Origin: Methylobacterium sp. NEAU K
GTDB taxonomy: Bacteria; Pseudomonadota; Alphaproteobacteria; Rhizobiales; Beijerinckiaceae
Direction of reading: 5' to 3'
DNA length: 64,000 nucleotides
Assembly (NCBI RefSeq): GCF_030700285.1
Contig: NZ_JAUYZJ010000001.1
Coordinates: 62,001 to 126,000 of the forward strand
Shown one piece after another: positions 1-8,913 of the stretch. The position numbers and the translations under genes are program-made. The notes below the pieces were generated by a model that did no database searches, had not been told where the DNA came from, and saw only the letters and a program-made list of their open reading frames with translations. Each line of letters starts with the position of its first letter. Position 1 is the first letter of the stretch.

Positions 1-2
1 TC

Positions 3-413
3 CCGCGGGAGCAGAGCTTCTGTCAGCACACGATCCGCAGCGACGATCTGCTGGTGGTGCCCGACGCCCGGGCCGATCCGCGCTTCGGCGGCCTGGCCCT
101 GGTCACGCCGCCGGACGGGATCCGCTTCTATGCCGGCCTACCCCTGAGCCTGAGGCCGGGCTTGCCGGTCGGCACGTTCTGCCTCGTCGATCCTGAGCCG
201 CGCGACGGGCTGTCCGATGCGGACGCGGCGGCGTTTCGCGACCTCGCCGAGATCGTGGTGGCCCATCTGCGGCTGACCGAGGCCAATGCCAGGCGCAGCC
301 ACGAGATCGAGCAGGCGGCGATCCGCGAGGCTCTGATCCGGGAGCAGCATCGCGAGATCGGCGCCCGCGCCCAGGCCCAGGAGGCCGCAAACCACCAGCT
401 CACCATGGCCTAG
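3..413 (+). pseudogene. GAF-domain N-terminal part of a hybrid histidine kinase, cut by an in-frame TAG
   Basis: The frame is open from the window edge, so the true start lies upstream. The visible product is the second half of a GAF sensor domain (segments REQSFCQHTI, PDARADPRF, GLPVGTFCLVDPEPR), the form often found before PAS-type kinases, followed by a helical linker. Translation stops at a TAG at 411-413. The next codons, in the same frame, continue smoothly into a PAS domain and then the kinase at 441-3140, so these two pieces were very probably one gene. One base change (for example GAG to TAG) explains the break. Alternatives are a sequencing error or real amber read-through. I call it a pseudogene fragment, but the downstream part may still be made on its own. 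Confidence 0.7.
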
Positions 414-440
414 CAGCTCGCGAGCGTCGGCAACTGGCGG

Positions 441-3140
441 GTGGACCTCGCCGACGGCGAGCCCGTCTGGTCGGCGAGCCTCTACGAGATCGCGGGCCGC
501 GATCCTCGGGGGCCGCCGCCCCGCTTCTCCGAACTTCCGCAGATCTATCACCCCGACGACCGGGCCCGGATCGCGACGATCGTCGGCGACTCGATCGCGC
601 GCGGCGCGAGCTTCGAGTTCGAGGCACGGCTCCTGCGGCCCGACGGGGCGGTGCGCGACGTGATCGTGCGCGGCACGTGCCGCGGGGAAGATCCGGTCAT
701 CGGCCTCGTCGGCGTGCTCATCGACGTGACCGGGCGGCGGCGCGCCGAGGACGAGATCCGCCGCAGCGAGATGCGCTACCGCGGTCTCGCCGAGACCCTG
801 CCGCTCCTGGTCTGGACCATGCGGGTCGGCGACGGGCAGGCGACCTACGCCAACGCGCAGTTCCACGCCTATTACGGGCCGATCGGGCTCGACCGGGCCG
901 CGCGCCTCGCCCGCAACCACCCGGAGGATGCCGCGGCCATGGAAGCGGCCTGGCAACGGGCGCTCGCAACCGGCAAGGGCTACAGCGGCCAGTGGCGGAT
1001 CCGGCGGCATGACGGCGCCCACCGGTGGCACAAAATCTCGCTCATACCGATCTACCTCGATCCCGAGAACGGCACGGTGCTGGAATGGCTCGGCACCGCC
1101 CTGGACGTGGACGACATCGTCACCGCCCGGCTCGCCGTGGAAGAGGCGCGCGGGCTCCTGGGGATCGCCCTCGACGCGGCGGATGCCGGCACCTGGGACT
1201 GGGACATGCACACCGGGCTCGCCACCCTGGGCCCCGAGAGTGCCCGCATGCACGGCCTGCCGGATACCGGCAAGGCGCACACGATCACCGCCGCCGCCTG
1301 GACGGCACTCGTCGATCCCGAGGATGTCGGAAACGTCTGGAACGAGATCCGGCGCGCGGTCGAGACATCCAACGCCTACGCCGCCGAGTTCCGGGTCGGC
1401 GAGCGCTGGATCTACGCGCGCGGGCGCACGCTGTTCGGCCCCGAGGGCCAGCCGCAGCGCATGGTCGGGCTCCATCTCGACATCACCGAGCGCAAGGCGG
1501 CCGAGGCGGCGCTGCGCGAGGCGACCCGGGACGCGGAGGCGGCGCGTGCCGAGGCGGAGCGGGCGAGCGCGGCCAAGAGCGAGTTCCTCGCCGCGATGAG
1601 CCACGAGATCCGTACGCCGCTCAACGGCATCCTGGGCTATGCCGACCTGCTGCTCGACGAGAGCACCATCCAGGGCGAGGACAGGCGGCGCCTGGAGCTG
1701 ATCCACGGCTCGGGGGCGGCGCTACTCACCGTCGTCAACGACATCCTCGACTTCTCGAAGATGGAGGCCGGCGAGCTGAGCCTCGATCCCGTCCGCTTTC
1801 CGCTGGTCCCGATCGTGGATAGCACGGTCTCGATCGTGCGCGGCAGCACGCTCCGGAGCGGGCTCAGGATCGAGGCGCAGATCGATCCGGCGCTGCCCAA
1901 CTTCGTCGTCGGCGATCCGGGCCGCCTGCGGCAGGTCCTCCTCAACCTGCTCAACAACGCCGTGAAATTCACCCCCGAAGGCTCCGTCACCGTGAAGGTG
2001 CGCCGGGAAGGGCAGGGCGACGCCCCCGATGGCAGCCCCGGTGACGTGCTCCACTTCGCGGTGACCGATACCGGCATCGGCATCGCCCCGACGCAGCTGG
2101 ACCGCCTGTTTAAGCGCTTCAGTCAGGTGGACGGCTCGATCAGCCGGCGCTTCGGCGGCACCGGTCTCGGCCTCGCGATCTCCCGGCACCTCGTCACGCT
2201 CATGGGCGGCGAGATCGGCGTCGAGAGCCGCGAGGGTGAGGGGTCGACCTTCTGGTTCCGCCTCATCCTGCCGCGGGGCGCCGAGGATGTCGGCGCGTCC
2301 GGCCCGACGTCTGGGGATGGGACGAACGCGACCGCCTCGCGCCTGCCGCCGGCCTCCGCGCCCCGGACGATTCCCGCCGCGCCGCCGCTGCGCCTGCTCC
2401 TCGTCGAGGACGTGCCGCTCAACCAGGACCTCGCCTGTGCCGTGCTCGAATCGCAGGGCTACGTGGTCGACGTGGCGGGGGACGGTGGCGAGGCGATCGC
2501 GGCCGTTGGAACGGCCGTCGCCGAGGGGCGCCCCTACGACCTCGTGCTGATGGACGTGCAGATGCCGCGCGTCGACGGGCTCACCGCCACGCGGCGGATC
2601 CGCGCCCTCGCGCCGCCGGCCTGCGACGTCCCGATCGTTGCGATGACGGCCAACGTCCTGCCCGCGCAGATCGAGGAGCTGCGCGAGGCCGGGATGGACG
2701 ACCATGTCGGCAAGCCGTTCCGCCGCGCCGATCTCTTCGCCACGATCAGCCGCTGGACGGCCCCCGGGGCCCGCCGTCCCGCGCGCGCGGAGGAGCCGCA
2801 TCGCACCGAGCACGTCGATCCCGCCGTGCTCAACGCCGCGGTTCTCACCGAGATGGAGGCGAGCTTCGGCCCGGACCGGGTCGGCGCGCTGCTGGACCTT
2901 CTGGCCAACGAGCTGTCCGAGCGCTTCCGGCCGAGCGAGACCGACCGCCTCCAGATCGCCCACGACGCGCACGCCATGGTGGCGGCGGCCGGGCTGCTGG
3001 GCTTCGTCGGCCTGTCGAGCCTGTGCCGCGAGGTCGAGGCCGCCGCCCATGCGGGCGCCGACCTGATGCCGCTGATCCGGCGCCTGGAGGTGCAGCGGGC
3101 GACCGCGCTCCGGGCGATCCGCCAATTGCGGGCGGCCTGA
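441..3140 (+). CDS. hybrid sensor histidine kinase (PAS-PAS-PAS-HisKA-HATPase-REC-Hpt)
   Basis: Membrane-free hybrid kinase of 899 residues. In order it shows a PAS domain (about 1-100), a second (105-230), a third (235-355), a short coiled-coil linker, a HisKA box with the phospho-accepting His near 388 (segment [12 protein letters not shown]), a HATPase domain with N box near 500, DTGIG near 542 and GGTGLGLA near 572, a receiver with phospho-Asp near 705 (LMDVQMP) and Lys near 756, and an Hpt-like tail with His near 844. It would autophosphorylate and relay phosphate internally. GTG at 441 is only the first start codon after the upstream TAG; it leaves out the beginning of PAS1 and lacks a convincing ribosome site, so an intact ancestor would have begun upstream of the window. 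Confidence 0.85.
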   Translation: MDLADGEPVWSASLYEIAGRDPRGPPPRFSELPQIYHPDDRARIATIVGDSIARGASFEFEARLLRPDGAVRDVIVRGTCRGEDPVIGLVGVLIDVTGRRRAEDEIRRSEMRYRGLAETLPLLVWTMRVGDGQATYANAQFHAYYGPIGLDRAARLARNHPEDAAAMEAAWQRALATGKGYSGQWRIRRHDGAHRWHKISLIPIYLDPENGTVLEWLGTALDVDDIVTARLAVEEARGLLGIALDAADAGTWDWDMHTGLATLGPESARMHGLPDTGKAHTITAAAWTALVDPEDVGNVWNEIRRAVETSNAYAAEFRVGERWIYARGRTLFGPEGQPQRMVGLHLDITERKAAEAALREATRDAEAARAEAERASAAKSEFLAAMSHEIRTPLNGILGYADLLLDESTIQGEDRRRLELIHGSGAALLTVVNDILDFSKMEAGELSLDPVRFPLVPIVDSTVSIVRGSTLRSGLRIEAQIDPALPNFVVGDPGRLRQVLLNLLNNAVKFTPEGSVTVKVRREGQGDAPDGSPGDVLHFAVTDTGIGIAPTQLDRLFKRFSQVDGSISRRFGGTGLGLAISRHLVTLMGGEIGVESREGEGSTFWFRLILPRGAEDVGASGPTSGDGTNATASRLPPASAPRTIPAAPPLRLLLVEDVPLNQDLACAVLESQGYVVDVAGDGGEAIAAVGTAVAEGRPYDLVLMDVQMPRVDGLTATRRIRALAPPACDVPIVAMTANVLPAQIEELREAGMDDHVGKPFRRADLFATISRWTAPGARRPARAEEPHRTEHVDPAVLNAAVLTEMEASFGPDRVGALLDLLANELSERFRPSETDRLQIAHDAHAMVAAAGLLGFVGLSSLCREVEAAAHAGADLMPLIRRLEVQRATALRAIRQLRAA

Positions 3141-3159
3141 CCCGGGTGCGGCCGCGTCG

Positions 3160-3465
3160 CTACGGCTCGTCCGCCTCCGGCAGCGGGTCGCCGGTCCAGG
3201 TGGTGGCGAAGGCGGCGAGCTGGCGCGCGTCCGCGAACGCCGCCACGGTGACCGCGCGTGCGGCCGGGGCCGCCCCCGGGTAGGGGGCGAGCTGGACCTG
3301 CACCCGTGCCAGTCGGCCGCCGGGGGCGTTCGCCGCGATCCAGGCCTGCGCCTCGGGGGTGAAGCGTTCCGGTCCGTCGAGGGCCCGGGCGTCGGCGCGC
3401 AGCACGATCACGTAGGTGCCGAGGCCGGGATCGGCCGCCTGCACCGCCTTGACGATGTCGATCAC
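3160..3465 (-). CDS. small hypothetical protein coupled to the EthD-like gene
   Basis: A 101-residue soluble protein with no motif I recognise. Its ATG overlaps the stop codon of the EthD-like gene (4-bp ATGA overlap), which suggests translational coupling and a shared function. The sequence is alanine-rich with alternating hydrophobic segments (TYVIVLRAD, ARVQVQLAPY), compatible with a small alpha/beta fold. It could be a diverged dimeric alpha-beta barrel protein like its partner, but that is inference. Confidence 0.6.
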   Translation of the reverse strand: MIDIVKAVQAADPGLGTYVIVLRADARALDGPERFTPEAQAWIAANAPGGRLARVQVQLAPYPGAAPAARAVTVAAFADARQLAAFATTWTGDPLPEADEP

Positions 3466-3773
3466 GGGCTCTCCGCGAAGTCGTTGATCTGCACCTGGGC
3501 CTGCGCCGCGGTGAAGTTCGGGATGTCGGCGAAGATCTCCTCCCCGTGCGCGGCGGCGGCCTTCTTGAAGGCGTCGACCGACTCGAACGTGAGGAGCGCC
3601 ATCACCTGGAAAGGGGCCGCACCGCCGTCCGGCGTGCCGGCGCCTTTGACGACCTTCGCATCGTGGAGGCCCATCGACGACCAGCGCTCGCGCACCAGCG
3701 GCATGTGGTGGCCGAGGTAGTAGCCCATGTCGAATTTCGGGCCGGCCGGGTACATCACGCTCACCAGGATCAT
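3462..3773 (-). CDS. EthD family protein
   Basis: A 103-residue member of the EthD-type dimeric alpha-beta barrel family. The N-terminus (VSVMYPAGPKFDMGYYLGHHMPLVRE) carries the typical YYLxxHMPL signature, and the tail (ADIPNFTAAQAQVQINDF) fits the family's last strand. EthD proteins are small cytoplasmic proteins named from an ether-degradation locus; most have no proven reaction. It is the first gene of a two-gene unit, overlapping the next by 4 bp. No substrate can be assigned from context. Confidence 0.85.
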   Translation of the reverse strand: MILVSVMYPAGPKFDMGYYLGHHMPLVRERWSSMGLHDAKVVKGAGTPDGGAAPFQVMALLTFESVDAFKKAAAAHGEEIFADIPNFTAAQAQVQINDFAESP

Positions 3774-3825
3774 TCTGTCATCCTCCCTGCTGCGGCCCCC
3801 GGGAGCCCGGGGTGCCTGAGAACCG

Positions 3826-5157
3826 TCAGTGCAGCTTCACCCGCGACTCGGTGCGGCGGGTGAGCGCGCGGGCCACGGCGTCGAGCGCCGTCTTGACGGT
3901 GCCGTGAAGCGCCCGCTCGTGCATCTTGTAGAGCGAGCGGTACATCATCCGGGCGAATAGCCCGGCGATGAGCATGTTCTTGCCGCGGACGAAGCCCATC
4001 AGGCTGCCCACGGTCGAGTACTCGCCGAGCGACACCAGCGAGCCGAAATCCTTGTACTTGAACGGCTTCAGCGGCCGGCCCTCGATCTTGGCCTGGATCT
4101 GGCCGATGAGGTGGCTCGCCTGCTGGTGCGCCGCCTGGGCCCGGGGCGGCACCGGCGTGTCCGATCCGGCCTCGACCAGGTAGGCGCAGTCACCGAGCGC
4201 GAAGATGTCGGGGTCGCGGGTCGTCTGGAGGGTCGGCGTGACCACGAGCTGGTTGGTCCGGGTGGTCTCCAGTCCGCCGATGCCCTGCAGGAAGGGCGGC
4301 GCCTTCACGCCGGCCGCCCACACCACCAGCTCCGAGGGGATGAACGTGCCGTCGGCGAGGTGCACCCCGTCGGCGCGCACCTCGGTCACCCGCGCCTTCA
4401 CGCGCACGTCGACCCCGATCTTGGCCAGCAGCTGCATCACCTCGGCCGAAAGGCGCTGCGGCACCGCCGGCAGGATCCGGTCGGCTGCCTCGACCAGGGT
4501 GATGCGGATGTCCTTGCCGGGGTCGATCCGGTCGAGACCGGTGGCGACCACGTGGCGCAGGGTCCGGTGCAGCTCGGCGGCGAGTTCGGTCCCGGTGGCG
4601 CCCGCGCCGATCACCGTGACGTGGAGCTGGCCGGGGCGGACCGGCCCGGCCTGGGTGTGGGCCCGCAGGGACGCGTTGACGAGGCGCTGGTGGAAGCGCA
4701 CCGCCTGCTCCTGGGTGTCGAGGGCGATCGCGTGCTCGGCTACCCCGGGCGTCCCGAAATCGTTGGTGGTCGAGCCCACCGCCATCACGAGCGTGTCGTA
4801 GGGAACCGAGCGCTCCGGCGTCACCTCGCGCCCCTCGGCGTCGTGGCTCGCCGCGAGCTGGATCGCGCGCGCCTGCCGGTCGAGCCCGGTCATCCGCCCG
4901 ATCCGGTAGCGGAAGCCGTGCTTGTGCGCGTGGTGCAGGTAATCGACGGCGTGGTGGCCGACATCGAGGCTGCCGGCCGCGACCTCGTGCAGCAGCGGCT
5001 TCCAGATATGCGTGCGGGCGCGATCGACCAGAGTAATGTGCGCGCGCTTGCCGCGCCCGAGCTTGTCGCCGAGCTTCGTGACCAGCTGGAGCCCGGCGGC
5101 ACCGCCGCCGACCACGACGATGCGATGCAGATCGGACTCGTTCTCGACGGGAACCAT
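3826..5157 (-). CDS. ndh: type II NADH dehydrogenase (NDH-2), FAD-dependent
   Basis: A 443-residue pyridine nucleotide-disulfide oxidoreductase of the NDH-2 kind, which passes electrons from NADH to quinone without pumping protons. An FAD-binding Rossmann motif sits at the start (IVVVGGGAAGLQL), a second, NADH-binding one near 180 (VIGAGATGTELAAEL), and the FAD/quinone-side motif ALGDCA near 330. The C-terminal segment (AGLFARMMYRSLYKMHE) is the amphipathic membrane-attachment helix expected in this family. I start at the ATG at 5157, just before the Rossmann strand; the frame is open further upstream but that part is unlike the family. No quinone biosynthesis or respiratory gene adjoins it. 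Confidence 0.88.
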   Translation of the reverse strand: MVPVENESDLHRIVVVGGGAAGLQLVTKLGDKLGRGKRAHITLVDRARTHIWKPLLHEVAAGSLDVGHHAVDYLHHAHKHGFRYRIGRMTGLDRQARAIQLAASHDAEGREVTPERSVPYDTLVMAVGSTTNDFGTPGVAEHAIALDTQEQAVRFHQRLVNASLRAHTQAGPVRPGQLHVTVIGAGATGTELAAELHRTLRHVVATGLDRIDPGKDIRITLVEAADRILPAVPQRLSAEVMQLLAKIGVDVRVKARVTEVRADGVHLADGTFIPSELVVWAAGVKAPPFLQGIGGLETTRTNQLVVTPTLQTTRDPDIFALGDCAYLVEAGSDTPVPPRAQAAHQQASHLIGQIQAKIEGRPLKPFKYKDFGSLVSLGEYSTVGSLMGFVRGKNMLIAGLFARMMYRSLYKMHERALHGTVKTALDAVARALTRRTESRVKLH

Positions 5158-5287
5158 CGACACCCCTTCTCCCCCTCGGGTCGGGATTGAACGCCCCGGC
5201 CTGCTTAAACGTCCTGCCTGTCCGATTGCCACATCTGCCGGCCGAGAGCACGCGCGATCCGTCGGCGCGCGCGCCTGGCGCCCGATG

Positions 5288-5935
5288 TCACGCTTTCGGG
5301 GCGCCCGGCTGGCGCAGCGGATGGGCCTCGGCGACGGCCGGCAGGGCGAGGCAGGCCTCGGCGATTCTTGCGACCGTGGGGTAGGCCGCCGTGTCGACCC
5401 CGAAGATGCCGGTCCCGACCCAGAGGCTGACAAGGCAGAGGTCGGCGTGGCTGACCGCGTCGCCCTGGCAGAAGCGGCCGGTTCCCGGCTCCGTCGCGAG
5501 CCGCGTCTCGAGGGTCTGCAGGCCGGTCGCGAAGGCGTTGCGCAGGAAGGCCAGCATCCGCTCCCGGGGAAGCCCGTATTCCTCCATCAGGAATGTGCGC
5601 ACGCGCGGCACGTAGAGCGGGTGCGTGTCGCAGGCCACCACCTGCGCCAGCGAGCGCGCCCGCGCCCGCGCCCGCGGATCCTCGGGCAGCAGGCGGACGC
5701 CGCCCTGCGTCTCCTCCAGATAGTCGAGGATCGCCAGCGACTGGGTGAGCGGCGGCCCGTCGCCGTCGAACAGGGCCGGGACCGCAGCCTGCGGGTTGAT
5801 CTTCCGGAACTCGGGCTTGTGCTGGTCGCCGGCATCGAGATCGATGAAGGTCTCCTCGTAGGCGATGCCCTTCAGCTTCAGCGCGATCCGGACCCGGAAG
5901 GCGGCGGCCGAGCGCCAGTTGCCGTACATGTGCAT
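5288..5935 (-). CDS. maiA: maleylacetoacetate isomerase (zeta-class glutathione transferase)
   Basis: A 215-residue zeta-class GST. The N-terminal thioredoxin-like domain begins YGNWRSAAAFRVRIALKLKG, where the SxAxxRVR pattern with its Ser supplies the glutathione-activating residue, followed by the cis-proline region (NPQAAVPALF) and the glutathione-contact segment (LTQSLAILDYLEE). The helical C-terminal domain follows. The family isomerises maleylacetoacetate to fumarylacetoacetate (tyrosine catabolism) or maleylpyruvate (gentisate pathway). No other gene of those pathways lies beside it, so the substrate is open. Start ATG at 5935; a second ATG two codons later is possible. Confidence 0.85.
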   Translation of the reverse strand: MHMYGNWRSAAAFRVRIALKLKGIAYEETFIDLDAGDQHKPEFRKINPQAAVPALFDGDGPPLTQSLAILDYLEETQGGVRLLPEDPRARARARSLAQVVACDTHPLYVPRVRTFLMEEYGLPRERMLAFLRNAFATGLQTLETRLATEPGTGRFCQGDAVSHADLCLVSLWVGTGIFGVDTAAYPTVARIAEACLALPAVAEAHPLRQPGAPKA

Positions 5936-6089
5936 GGGGAGGGTTCTCTGCCTGGCTCGGGTTGCCTCGGCGGAGCACAGCCGAGTTCGCGGTCCGCCGC
6001 AAGGGGCAGCCCAGGCCGGTTGGTCCGAGGGGGGCGACAAGTCCGGGATACCGGCCCATATCGGGCGCTCGTCCCGGAGAGCCCACACG

Positions 6090-6647
6090 ATGGCCGATCA
6101 GTCTGACGCACGCCATTTCATCCCGCTGGGGATCGCGGTGCTCACCGTTTCGGACACCCGCCGGATCGAGGACGATCGCTCCGGCGACACCCTCAGCCAG
6201 CGCCTCACCGAAGCCGGCCATCGGCTGGCCGCCCGCGCCATCGTGCCGGACGAGATCCCGGCGATCCGCCGGCAGGTCGAGGCGTGGCTGCGCGACCCGG
6301 CGGTGGACGTGGTGATCACCACCGGAGGCACCGGCTTCACCGGCCGCGACGTGACCCCCGAGGCGCTGGAGCCGCTGTTCGAGAAGCGGATGGACGGCTT
6401 CTCGGCGGTGTTTCACCGCATCTCCTACGACAAGATCGGCACCTCGACGCTGCAATCCCGCGCCACCGCGGGAGTCGCGCAGGCGACCTACGTGTTCGTG
6501 CTGCCGGGCTCGCCCGGCGCGTGCCGGGACGCCTGGGACGGCATCCTGGCCCAGCAGCTCGACTACCGGCACCGCCCCTGCAACTTCGTCGAGATCATGC
6601 CGCGGCTCGACGAGCACCTGCGGCGCGGGGCCAGCATCACGGTGTGA
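6090..6647 (+). CDS. moaB: molybdenum cofactor biosynthesis protein B
   Basis: A 185-residue MoaB/Mog-fold protein. The TTGGTGFTGRDVTPEALEPL block is the molybdopterin-binding signature, and VLPGSPGAC is the second conserved loop. These proteins bind molybdopterin and, in the Mog branch, adenylylate it for molybdenum insertion; MoaB's exact role varies by organism. Start ATG at 6090 with a GGAGA ribosome site about 10 bp ahead. It is divergent from the isomerase gene and its last 11 bp overlap the end of the convergent permease gene. Confidence 0.9.
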   Translation: MADQSDARHFIPLGIAVLTVSDTRRIEDDRSGDTLSQRLTEAGHRLAARAIVPDEIPAIRRQVEAWLRDPAVDVVITTGGTGFTGRDVTPEALEPLFEKRMDGFSAVFHRISYDKIGTSTLQSRATAGVAQATYVFVLPGSPGACRDAWDGILAQQLDYRHRPCNFVEIMPRLDEHLRRGASITV

Positions 6648-8088
6648 CCGCGTTGCGCTCCTTGCGGCGCAGGACCGAGTGCCTGCGGCCGTAGAAGAAG
6701 TACACGACGAGCCCGATCGCCATCCAGATCACCAACCGCAGCCAGGTGTCGAGCGGCAGGCCGGCCATCAGCAGCAGGCAGAACAGGATGCCGAGGATCG
6801 GCACCACCGGCACCGCCGGCACCCGGAACGGGCGCTTCATGTGGCGGTCGGTCCGCCGCAGATAGATCACCGCGCCGCAGACCAGGATGAAGGCGGCGAG
6901 CGTCCCGATGCTGACCATCTCGCCCAGGATGTTGATCGGCACCAGGGCCGCTACCAGGGCGACCAGGATCCCGATCAGCGCCTGGCTGCGATAGGGCGTC
7001 TGGTAGGTCGGGTGCACCTGCGAGAACAGCTTCGGCAACAGGCCGTCATTGGCCATCGTGAAGAAGATCCGGCTCTGGCCGTAGAGCAGTACCAGGATCA
7101 CCGTGGTCAGCCCGGTGATCGCGCCGAGCTTGATCAGCAGGGCGAACCAGCCGATGCCGATGACGTCGACGCCCTTGGCGATCGGGTCGGGGACATTCAG
7201 GTCCTTGTACGGCACCAGCCCGGTCAGGACGGCGGCCACGAGCACGTAGAGGATCGTGCAGACGGCCAGCGAGCCGAGGATGCCGATGGGCATGTCCTTC
7301 TGGGGTTTGCGCGCCTCCTGAGCGGCCGTGGAGACTGCATCGAAGCCGATGAAGGCGAAGAACACCACCCCGGCGCCGCGCAGGATGCCGCTGTAGCCGT
7401 AATGCCCGAAGGTGCCGTCGTTCGGCGGGATCAGCGGGCTCCAATGCGCCGTGTCGACATGGCCCCAGCCGAGCGCGATGAACGCCACCACGACGGTGAG
7501 CTTGACCGCCACCATGATGTTGTTGAACCGCGCCGATTCCTTCGTGCCGCGCATCAGCAGGATCGTGATCAGCGCCACGATCACCACGGCCGGCAGGTTG
7601 AACAGGGCCGTGCCGCCTTCGATCGGCGTTCCCGGCGCGTGCGCGAACCGGGCCGGGATCACGATGCCGACATCCTTCAGGAGGCTCGTGACGTAGCCCG
7701 ACCAGCCCACCGCCACCGTGGCCGCGCCCATGGCGTATTCGAGGATCAGGTCCCAGCCGATCAGCCAGGCGAAGAACTCGCCAAGCGTCGCGTAGGTGTA
7801 GGTGTAGCTCGATCCGGCCACCGGGATCAGCGCTGCCATCTCGGAGTAGCACAGGCCGACGAAAGCGCAGGCGATGCCCCCGAGCACGAAGGACAGCATG
7901 ATGCCCGGCCCGGCATATTGCGCCGCGGCCGTGCCGGTGAGGACGAAGATGCCGGCGCCGATGATCGCGCCGATGCCCATCGCGGTGATCGAGAGGGCTC
8001 CGAGCGACTTCGAGAGCTGCTGCTCGCCCTCGCCGCTCTCCAGGATGTCGTCGACCGATTTCCGCCCCATCAGGCCCGAAGAATCCAC
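6637..8088 (-). CDS. APC-family amino acid permease
   Basis: A roughly 483-residue inner-membrane transporter of the amino acid-polyamine-organocation superfamily, cationic amino acid transporter-like branch. The first helix carries the substrate-binding GIGAIIGAGIFVLTG signature, and about 12 hydrophobic segments follow, ending in YFFYGRRHS. I prefer the GTG at 8088 because an AGGAAAGG ribosome site stands 8 bp before it; an internal ATG at 8070 is the alternative. Substrate not predictable; it is a single gene with no catabolic neighbour. Confidence 0.9.
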   Translation of the reverse strand: MDSSGLMGRKSVDDILESGEGEQQLSKSLGALSITAMGIGAIIGAGIFVLTGTAAAQYAGPGIMLSFVLGGIACAFVGLCYSEMAALIPVAGSSYTYTYATLGEFFAWLIGWDLILEYAMGAATVAVGWSGYVTSLLKDVGIVIPARFAHAPGTPIEGGTALFNLPAVVIVALITILLMRGTKESARFNNIMVAVKLTVVVAFIALGWGHVDTAHWSPLIPPNDGTFGHYGYSGILRGAGVVFFAFIGFDAVSTAAQEARKPQKDMPIGILGSLAVCTILYVLVAAVLTGLVPYKDLNVPDPIAKGVDVIGIGWFALLIKLGAITGLTTVILVLLYGQSRIFFTMANDGLLPKLFSQVHPTYQTPYRSQALIGILVALVAALVPINILGEMVSIGTLAAFILVCGAVIYLRRTDRHMKRPFRVPAVPVVPILGILFCLLLMAGLPLDTWLRLVIWMAIGLVVYFFYGRRHSVLRRKERNAVTP

Positions 8089-8229
8089 CCGATCATCCTT
8101 TCCTCGCGGCACCACCGCAGCGGCGCTTACCCGTAGCCGACACTGCAGCAAGTTTTCGGCCTTGGCGCCAGGGGGTTGTTCCCCAATGCGTCGCGCGCAC
8201 GGGCCTGTCGAGCAGTGACGCGATGCCGC

Positions 8230-8760
8230 TCAGGCCCGGTCAATCCGGGCGATCAGCGGGCGGACCGGGAGGCGCGGCACGAAGACCGTGCCGGCCCGCA
8301 AAGCCTCCCGCCGCACCACGTCGCCGGCCCGAGCGCGCCGAGCGCCGACCAGGGCCTCGGCCCGGCCGACGAGATGGCCGACCCAGCCCGCGGCAGGGCG
8401 GTGCAGGCGGCCGAGCCCGGCCTCGGGCCGGGCGGTCCCGACGAAGCGGTCGAGGGTGCGGATCCAGCCCTCGGCCAGGACGTCTCCGGCCTCCAGGCAC
8501 AGCACCCAGTCCCGCCGCGCCGCGGCGGCGCCCGCCGCGTAGGGACTCCCGCTCCGGTGGAGGACCACGGTCGCCCCGGTGGCGTCCGCGATGGTGGCGA
8601 CTGCCTCGCTCTCCGTCCCGGTCACGATCACCGCATCGCTGACCAAGCCGCCCGCGACGCCGGACACCAGCACGCTGAGCGTGTCGGCCAAGCGATCGAT
8701 CGCGTCCGGATCGGCCGGGTCGGCCAGGAAGGTCACCGCGGAGAGCATGAGCGCGCGCAT
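8230..8760 (-). CDS. glycosyltransferase-like (GT-A fold) protein
   Basis: A 176-residue protein with the outline of a truncated family-2 glycosyltransferase: an N-terminal strand region (LSAVTFLADPADPDAIDRLADTLSVLV), a central block resembling the nucleotide-sugar region (RRDWVLCLEAGDVLAEGWIRTLDRFV), and a short basic tail. The usual DxD is replaced by EAGD, and the protein is much shorter than working GT2 enzymes (over 230 residues), so catalysis is doubtful. It is divergent from the radical SAM gene, with parS between them. Confidence 0.6.
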   Translation of the reverse strand: MRALMLSAVTFLADPADPDAIDRLADTLSVLVSGVAGGLVSDAVIVTGTESEAVATIADATGATVVLHRSGSPYAAGAAAARRDWVLCLEAGDVLAEGWIRTLDRFVGTARPEAGLGRLHRPAAGWVGHLVGRAEALVGARRARAGDVVRREALRAGTVFVPRLPVRPLIARIDRA

Positions 8761-8882
8761 AGACGATTTTGCGCGCCCGTAAACCATTGTGCGGCCTCCG
8801 GAAGAAGAAGTCGCAGCCGGGACGCGTGGCCGTACCGTGTCTGCCTGAAATTGAGGCGTTTGCGGCCTGCGCGTTCGCGATA

Positions 8883-8898
8883 TGTTTCACGTGAAACA
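8883..8898. promoter_or_regulatory. parS: parS centromere-like site, perfect 16-bp palindrome
   Basis: The bases read TGTTTCACGTGAAACA, a perfect palindrome and an exact match to the widely conserved ParB-binding parS consensus. Such sites cluster around chromosomal origins and nucleate ParB-CTP clamps for segregation. Here it lies between two divergent genes, ending 15 bp before the radical SAM start codon, so ParB could also touch that gene's expression. No second copy was found in the window. No parA or parB gene is present. Confidence 0.88.
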
Positions 8899-8913
8899 CG
8901 GGAGCGACGCGCG

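Noticed and set aside
138..1706. 522-residue open frame on the minus strand across the kinase gene
   Set aside because: It is opposite a gene with clear PAS/HisKA motifs; its translation is Arg/Gly/Asp-rich with no domain, a usual shadow in high-GC DNA.
8176..8913. Upstream extension of the radical SAM frame
   Set aside because: It would run through parS and opposite the small glycosyltransferase-like gene; family likeness starts only after ATG 8914, which has its own ribosome site.
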